DNA from: Lolium rigidum
Lineage: Eukaryota > Streptophyta > Magnoliopsida > Poales > Poaceae
Reading direction: 5' to 3'
DNA length: 64,000 bases
Assembly (NCBI RefSeq): GCF_022539505.1
Contig: NC_061508.1
Location: forward strand, 97,877,276-97,941,275
The position numbers and the translations under genes are program-made. Each line of letters starts with the position of its first letter. Within the stretch, counting starts at the first letter, position 1. Below the pieces are notes generated by a model. The model was given only the letters and a program-made list of their open reading frames with translations, made no database searches and was not told the DNA's origin. Below, piece after piece: positions 58,034 to 64,000 of this stretch.

Positions 58034-59400
58034 TTACCCGTTATTGCCAGGCATCTTCAACTTCAGGTATGCATAGTGGGGGACTGGCATGAACTTAGCA
58101 AACGCCGGTCTTCCGAGGATGGCGTGGTACTGAGATTCCCAATCAACCACTTCGAACTCGATTTTTTCCTTCCTGAAATTGCTAGGTGTGCCGAAGACTA
58201 CATCGAGTGATATTTTGCCAAGGGAGTAAGCGGGTCGAGTCGGTATGATGCCATGGAGTCCTGTGTGAGACTCCTTTAGCATGTCGACTGTAAGACCCAT
58301 TGCTTTCATTGTGCTAGCAAACAGCAGATTCAAACCGCTTCCTCCATCCATGAACACCTTGCTCATATTATATCCTCCAATTTGTGCTTCAAGAACTAAG
58401 GCTACGTGGCCAGGCCTTGGGACGGCCTTCGGGTGATCTGCCTTGCTAAACGATATGCTCTGATCTGACCAGTCGATATATTCGGGTGTGTCGACCATGG
58501 CCACTTCTACGTACTTCACTTCCCGAGAAAACTTCTTGACTTCCCTCTTCGAAAAACTGGTTTTGTGAATCATGTTGACTTGTCCGCGAGATTCCGGAAA
58601 CGCTTCAGCTGGGGCGTACTGGTCTCCTCCCGCTGGTACGGATGGCTCCGGCACGTACGGTTCTGGCTCGTACAGATCTGGCACGTACGGATCTGGCATG
58701 TACGGATCTGGCACGTATGGTTCTAGTCGATAACTGTAGGATGCCGCTCTTCTCTCCATCGTGTGGACTCTTGCCGCGGCTTCAGCCCTAAGGTCGTCGC
58801 AGAACTGCCGAATCTCGAGGAACTCTCGACAGTTCCTAAGCAAATGACTGGATTTCTCGAGGCAATCCTTTGGATCAATGTAAGAGTGCAGGTAACACGG
58901 TGCTTCAAGCTGCTCCGTGGCTGATAGGTACGGCGTGCGAAGGCGATTCATGTTCAGCCGCGCACTATGGCACCCTTGCTCGTACTGCCGAGGGCGAGCC
59001 GCGACTCGCTCTTCTCTTTCGCGGCGTGAGTCCCTTCGTCTTTTCCTTTGCTCCTCTACGGTGTCGAAGCTGCTTCGGCTGCCCTTTTCGGCGCTCCTGG
59101 ATAGGGCCGCCAAGGCCGCTGCTGGCGTGATATTTCCTGGAGCCGAAGTTCCTGGGCTTGATGCGTTTGAACTAGGGAGGCGAAGGAACCCTCTGGAATC
59201 GACGACGAAGTGAACACCACCGAAAGTAGTATCCATGTTGCCGCGAGGTTCGGCAGAGATTGAACGCGACGCCTCGGTGTGCGGCACGAACTTGAATGAC
59301 CCGCAACGGACTGAATCCCTCTGTTCTGGCGGTGTTGGTGACTCCAGCGCGAACGCTACGGACGTGACTGGTGCTGCCGATGACCTGCCTTCTGCCGACA
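58034..59400 (-). pseudogene. Tat gag (shortened) and aspartic protease
   Basis: The open frame enters from the 5' LTR. A likely internal start is MDTTFGGVHFVVDSRGFLRL at 59236. It continues with an SR/RE-rich part (EEQRKRRRDSRREREERVAA) and TPYLSATEQLEAPCYLHSYI with a Cys/His cluster (CYLH...SSHLLRNC). A proline-tyrosine repeat region follows (EPYVPDPYMPDPYVPDLYEP). The retropepsin domain has VFMDGGSGLNLLFA (catalytic D-G-G-S, near 58345) and HAILGRPAFAKFMPV. The Retrotrans_gag capsid domain expected between the N-terminus and the Cys/His cluster is not visible. The first stop is near 58034. Confidence 0.82.
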
Positions 59401-59402
59401 GA

Positions 59403-59421
59403 CTTCCCACAGACGGCGCCA
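59403..59421 (-). other. Primer-binding site of the Tat element
   Basis: Minus strand TGGCGCCGTCTGTGGGAAG, 2 nt inside the 5' LTR. This is the PBS form common in Tat elements. Confidence 0.75.
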
Positions 59422-59423
59422 AT

Positions 59424-59964
59424 TGACGAGGGTGCTCCTCGACAATGCCCTCCGATTGGGGCTTAGGGTTGATGGAATCCTGTAGGCTGACACGAGACAT
59501 CGGTTAACAGACAAGCGGGGAGAGCAATTTACCCAGGTTCAGGGCCCTCGATGAGGTAACACCCCTATGTCCTGCCTATTTGATCTTGATTATGAAAATA
59601 TCGGGTTACAATGGGGTGCCGAAGGTTTCGGCTATGTTCTCGTCGAGAGGCTAAGTGCTACGGTGACCTAGCTCTGGACTTACGGTGGCTAAGGTTGCTA
59701 AGATTGACTGTGTCCCTCGGCAGCCCCTCTCCTGGTCCTTATAAAGGGGGCCAGGTCTCAAGAGATCTACACGAGTACGACTAGGTTTACAAGAGACCTA
59801 GTTCTAAACTTTCCTTGTTTGATTAATCTTCTCCTTGGTCTTCAAGGAATCTCCTTCGGCACCGACCCAGTGGCCCAACTTGCCTTCGGTTGTCTTCATG
59901 GGCCTCCAGCTGGGCTACACGGGATAGGACAATACCAGTTACCCGAAGGGTAATGCCCACGTCA
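59424..59964 (-). repeat. Tat element 5' LTR
   Basis: 541 bp, TGACGAGG to CCCACGTCA on the plus strand, followed by the TSD GTAGG. The minus-strand TATA box is at 59738-59747. Confidence 0.95.
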
Positions 59965-59969
59965 GTAGG

Positions 59970-60390
59970 TGTCATGTTATAATTGCCAGTTTTGACCATT
60001 ATCTCATGTGAGCTCAATTTGATTTCAAATTTGATTTGATTTGAGTTTCTTTGATTCAAAAAGTGTTATAAAGTGTTTAGTAACATTCTACAACCAATGG
60101 CACAAGCCAAATTGGCCTAGGTTATGATTTTACAAAAATGGCCATAAGCACATGTATGTGTTGAATTGAATTTTTCTTATTTCTTTTTCCTTCTCTCTTA
60201 TTGATCATTGGATCATATGTTAGGGTTTTAGCATCATTGCTAAGCATACACACAATCATCATGGCAATAGCACAAGAATTAAACATGGGTATTATGCATA
60301 GCACATGTATTAATAAAAAGTTTTTGTTGGTTCTCATTTTTGAATCTTGGAAACTCCTTCTTTTCTTTATTTGAAATTTGGGATGTTACG
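59970..60390 (-). repeat. Old gypsy-type LTR, right portion
   Basis: Continues the sequence of 17210-18816 across the Tat insertion. It ends TTTGGGATGTTACG, the outer end typical of such LTRs. The minus-strand start would be TAACATCCCAAATTTC. Confidence 0.45.
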
Positions 60391-60879
60391 AACAATGTCA
60401 CCGCTGCATCGACAACTATGGAGATCTTGCAAACAAACCAGAACTTGCTTTGGAGGCGGCGCAATGTCATGAAGATCTTGCAAATAAACTATATTAATGA
60501 TGTCAACTATGGAAGGAGAACTTGCACAACCACTTTTGAATCAGAATGACTCGTGAGTTGTCTTACCTATGGCTGAAAAACATGTTCCGACAATCTTTTT
60601 AAATTATAACAATCAAACTGTAGAGGGAGCGGACTGAGAACCTTCCCGAGGGTTCTAGTGCCCAAGAAATCACACCCATCACACCCTGCGCGTGTGACAA
60701 CTAGGTACCATCCACGAACCGGGAAAGTTTAACCCATTCAACTCGCTCATTCAGGCTGAGCTCCCGTTGGAAGGTCACATGCGAGGTGTTCCCAAGCCTC
60801 ACTTTGGCAACCAACCACTCCTAGTTACTAGCCGTGATGTCAAAGAGCGTTGGGAATCTATCTTTCAGAATCTGGTGGA
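60391..60879. other. Unassigned DNA
   Basis: No supported gene or element. Two near-identical pieces (GGAGATCTTGCAAACAAAC near 60420 and GAAGATCTTGCAAATAAAC near 60471) make a diverged duplication. Confidence 0.4.
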
Positions 60880-63800
60880 TTTTTTTTGAAACAATTTATA
60901 TTAAAAGGACAGCAGGCCGCCTCATTAAAAACCTCCTAGTCCCCTTAGGTACCCTGGAAGGAAACGAGTGCATCTGGTACCCGCTGCCCATCATCCCAAT
61001 AAGGTTACATCATCCACGAGCTTGCTAAGAATGAAACTAGGGGGTTCATCGACCCAAGTACAAGACCTACCGGAACTACAAGAATCTCTAGCAAGCTCGT
61101 GTGCTACTTGATTTGCTTCCCTGTTACAATACTCAACAGACACATTCCGTAAGCCACGCCAAAGGATCATACAATCATCATAAATGGCTGCAGACGAAGT
61201 CGCCGAAAAACCTCCATTCTTCATAGTTTCCACCACTTGAGCACAATCAGTTTGTACCGTGAAATTCTGAATATCAATTTGTTGTGCCAAAGTTAAGCCA
61301 TCTCGAAAAGCATAAGCTTCAGCCATAGGTGCATCAACCACATGTGGTAAGAAGGTTTGTAAGCATGCTATACAACCTCCAGTACAGTCTCTAATAACCA
61401 CTCCTGTTGCACCCTTTCTAGAATCTGCGTCAAAAGTTGCATCAACATTAACCAAAACCTTACCTTCAAGTGGTTTTTTCCAACCTTCTCTTTGTTTTGC
61501 ATCAGGTTTCTTTAAAGCATTCATATAATTTTTTGCTAGTACCATAATTGACATAGCTGATCGCAGAGGAGTTTGAATGTTCTCACCATGAACCTTTTGT
61601 CTTCTCTCCCACCATATAAACCAGCCTGCAATAAGCACACGTTCAGCAAAACCCACATTATCAATGGAGGACAGGCGCCCTCCACGGCATATGATCTCCT
61701 CCACCACTACAGAACCGGATCTGTCTATATTAATAACACTATCCAACCTGCTAGTCAAACCAAGATAACCCCGAACTTCTTTTGCTCTTGGACAAGAAAA
61801 CAACATATGCTTGATATCCTCACAGCTTGTCATACATAACGGGCAACCCCCAGATTCCCTATATGCCGATTTGCAAGAACCCCACGGCATGGGATCATAG
61901 CATGTAGAACTCGCCATCCATTTTTTTTGATTTTACTAGGAACTTCAAGACTTCCCAATTTCTCCCACACTGGATTATTTGCTCCTTCAGCTATACTCTC
62001 ATTCCTATTTCCTCTACCAAATTTATAATTCCATTGGCAATAATATGCAGACCATACCGAAAAGAGACCCACCTTACTGTAGTGCCACGCCACAAAATCC
62101 TCCCTATCCGGGGTCAGGGGAATTTGCATAATTCGATGGGCATCAATTGGCCAAAAAATATTTTGGATTAGATCTTCATCCCATGTATCATTAGCAGGAT
62201 TTATCAAGTCTGACACTCGGGTAATAATGTTTGTGTCTCTAGGAGTCATGATCTTCAAATTATGGCTTGATGATATCCAATTATCCTTCCATATATCAAT
62301 TTGGCTTCCATCACCAACCCTCCAGATGCAACCCTTTTTAAAGCACTCCAACCCTGCCATAATACTTTGCCAAGTAAAAGAACTACCACTCTTCAGATTT
62401 GCATTAAGTAACCGGCCATCTGGATAATACCTCAACACCCTTGCACATAAAGAATCAGGTTCACTCAAGAGCCTCCAAACCTTCTTAGCCAACATAGACA
62501 AGTTAGAGCTTTGTAAATCTCTAAAAGCCATACTTCCACTTTTCTTTGGGATACATATTTTCCACCATGCCTTCCAATGCATATATTTTTGCTCTTCCTC
62601 GTCGCCCCACCAAAATTGAGAGATGGCGTCTGATATTCCTTTACAAATGTTTTTCGGAATCTTGAAAACCATCATCGCAAACACTGGTATCGCTTGAGCA
62701 ATAGCCTTTATAAGAATTCCTTTACCTCCCAAACTCAGCAATTTCTCCTTCCACCCACTTATCCTTGCAAGAACTCTATCCACCAGGTGTCTAAAACATT
62801 CACTCTTGTCTATCCCCACCATCGCTGGTAAACCCGGATATTTGTCATTAAGAGACTCAGTCATAATGTTCAGAATCTGACAAACCTACATCCTCTCTTC
62901 AACAATAGTAGTTGGACTAAATAATATACTTGACTTGTTTTCAGAAAGTTTCTGGCCTGAGCTAGCACAATAGCTATCAAGAATATCCTTCAATTTAAGT
63001 GCATTGTTTCTGTCCACCTTAATCAGAATCAATGAGTCGTCAGCAAATAGAAGGTGAGACACCATTGGTGCATCACGGCATACCCGTACCCCTTCCAAGT
63101 CTCCTCTCATTTCCGCCCCTTCAACATACTAGATAACCCCTGAGCCACCAGTAGGAAAAGATATGGTGGCAGAGGGTCCCCCTATCTCAAGCCTCTCGAA
63201 GGTATTAATACATCTGTTTCCATTGAATTGAATCTAACATTATAGTTTACTGAGGAAACATAGGCCATGATCATATCCACTCATCTTCTATCAAAACCCA
63301 TCTTGAGCATTATTTTACTCAGATAACTCCATTCTACCATGTCATATGCTTTGTGCATATCAAGCTTCATAGCACATAGCCCTGTTTTCCCTTCTTTTTC
63401 TTCATAGCATGGATACTCTCATATACAACTAAAATGTTATCAGTGATTAATCTCCCCGGAACAAAAGCACTTTGATGATCACTAATAATATCAGTCAAAT
63501 ACCTCTTCAGCCGATTTGATACCACATTACACAAGCTAATCGGCCTAAACTGTGTGACCTTGTGCGGGTTCTCAATTTTTGGAATCAAAACTATGGTTGT
63601 ACTATTCCATCCATCAGGAACTGTGATATTATTTACTTCATGTAGAACCTCCTTAATCAAATCATCTCCCAACATGTCCCAGAATCTCTTGTAGAACACT
63701 GCATGCAGACCATCCGGACCGGGGCCTTAAGATCCCCTATGCTGAACAAAGCCATCTTCACCTCTTCCGCAGAAAATGGAGCTAACAGACCTCTATTCAT

Positions 63801-64000
63801 ATCTTCAGTGACCAATCTTTGAACATCAGCAAAAACCGCTTCATCTGGCTCCTCCACCTCCGAAGAAAATAATCCAGAGAAGTAGTTATATACCACGTTG
63901 CACATAGCATCTTTGTCCTCATGTCTTGTACCGTTATCATCAATTAAGCATTTGATTGTATTTTGTTTTTTTCCTTTTTGATGCAAATCTGTGGAAAAAA
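60880..64000 (-). mobile_element. L1-type LINE, 3' part, truncated by the window edge
   Basis: Minus-strand non-LTR retrotransposon. Its 3' end is marked by a short A-tail (T8 on the plus strand, 60880-60887), with a short 3' UTR to the stop at 60991. RT, zinc-binding and RNase H regions occur in the right order. The endonuclease and ORF1 would lie beyond 64000. No target duplication can be tested. Confidence 0.85.
60991..63986 (-). pseudogene. LINE ORF2: reverse transcriptase, zinc-binding domain, RNase H
   Basis: In order: NYFSGLFSSEVEEPDEAVFA; RT (STTIVLIPKIENPHKVTQFR; DHQSAFVPGRLITDNILVVY; HLLFADDSLI with FADD at 63036-63047); the post-RT region (ISGWKEKLLSLGGKGILIKA, MAFRDLQSSNLSMLAKKVWR); zf-RVT (NPVWEKLGSLEVPSKIK...CPLCMTSCEDIKHMLFSCP); and an RNase H of the RVT_3 type (VNVDATFDADSRKGATGVVI, MAEAYAFRDGL, VQTDCAQVVETM, REANQVAHELARDS), whose acidic residues are present. 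Breaks are a missing T in the KAPGPDG motif (near 63722), shifts or stops near 63372, 63285, 63190 and 62887, and a G-run shift near 61845. Confidence 0.85.

Larger units (their letters stand above)
18817..59964 (-). mobile_element. Tat-lineage Ty3/gypsy retrotransposon hosting four nested insertions
   Basis: Two 541-bp LTRs start TGACG and end CGTCA (CGCCA in the left copy), flanked by the TSD GTAGG at 18812-18816 and 59965-59969. By eye the LTRs differ at about eleven positions (about 2%). After removing nested elements B, D, the LARD-like element and E with their duplications, about 11.0 kb remains, a normal length for Tat elements. The order on the minus strand is 5' LTR, PBS, short gag, protease, RT, RNase H, integrase, then a long 3' region with an antisense gene and tandem repeats, PPT and 3' LTR. 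Stops, small deletions and a mutated integrase aspartate make it non-functional even without the insertions. Confidence 0.93.

Noticed and set aside
1..64000. CRISPR arrays, bacterial operons, rRNA operons or phage genes
   Set aside because: No spaced identical repeats, no ribosome-binding-site/ORF packing and no rRNA signatures. The window is plant repeat DNA throughout.

Overview
This window is intergenic repeat DNA from a large-genome grass, most likely a pooid (wheat, barley, rye or oat relatives). That assignment rests on the Athila/Sabrina-type and Tat-type gypsy LTRs, the grass Helitron ends, the stowaway-like MITE and the deep nesting. I find no intact host gene. The coding potential belongs to transposable elements and most of it is broken.

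Left part (1-17,209). A complete-looking Helitron lies at 187-6714: it has a TCTCTACTA 5' end, a hairpin plus CTAG 3' end, and sits between A and T. It is followed by a stowaway-like MITE (7124-7286), a decayed plus-strand LINE reverse transcriptase (about 7351-8455), and a truncated minus-strand gypsy element with one LTR (8451-11089). A second, minus-strand Helitron begins at its 3' end (11138) and carries gene-like DNA; its other end was not found.

Centre (17,210-60,390). An old gypsy-type LTR (17,210-18,816 plus 59,970-60,390) is split by one very large insertion, a minus-strand Tat-lineage gypsy retrotransposon at 18,817-59,964 (541-bp LTRs, TSD GTAGG). Its own length is about 11.0 kb. 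Four later LTR elements expanded it to 41 kb, each with a perfect 5-bp TSD: B at 20,791-28,860 (GGGTC), D at 31,877-38,671 (CGTCG), a LARD-like element at 40,522-48,760 (ATAGG), and E at 50,329-57,348 (GGTTG). B contains a solo LTR (25,015-26,734, TSD CCGCT). The right LTR of the LARD-like element contains a 698-bp TIR transposon (46,870-47,567, 8-bp repeat). The host's minus-strand gag-protease, RT, RNase H and integrase are spread over four blocks. Its 3' part carries an antisense plus-strand, intron-containing gene with its own TATA box.

Element E is also gypsy-like and encodes only a gag-type protein on the minus strand, with several frameshifts. An intact 150-codon, extremely acidic ORF runs antisense near its 3' LTR, with a TATA-like box, a G-box and a good start context. 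B and D are opposite-strand copies of one non-autonomous family and share an unrecognised 240-residue ORF. The LARD-like element has 3.5-kb LTRs around only 463 bp of non-coding internal DNA.

Right end (60,391-64,000). About 490 bp of unassigned DNA is followed by a minus-strand L1-type LINE that runs off the window (RT, zinc-binding and RNase H domains, interrupted).

Caution on the sequence itself: paired LTRs differ repeatedly at CTG/CAG versus CTCG/CGAG/CCTG, and several frameshifts are one-base homopolymer changes. Part of the apparent decay may therefore be base-calling error.
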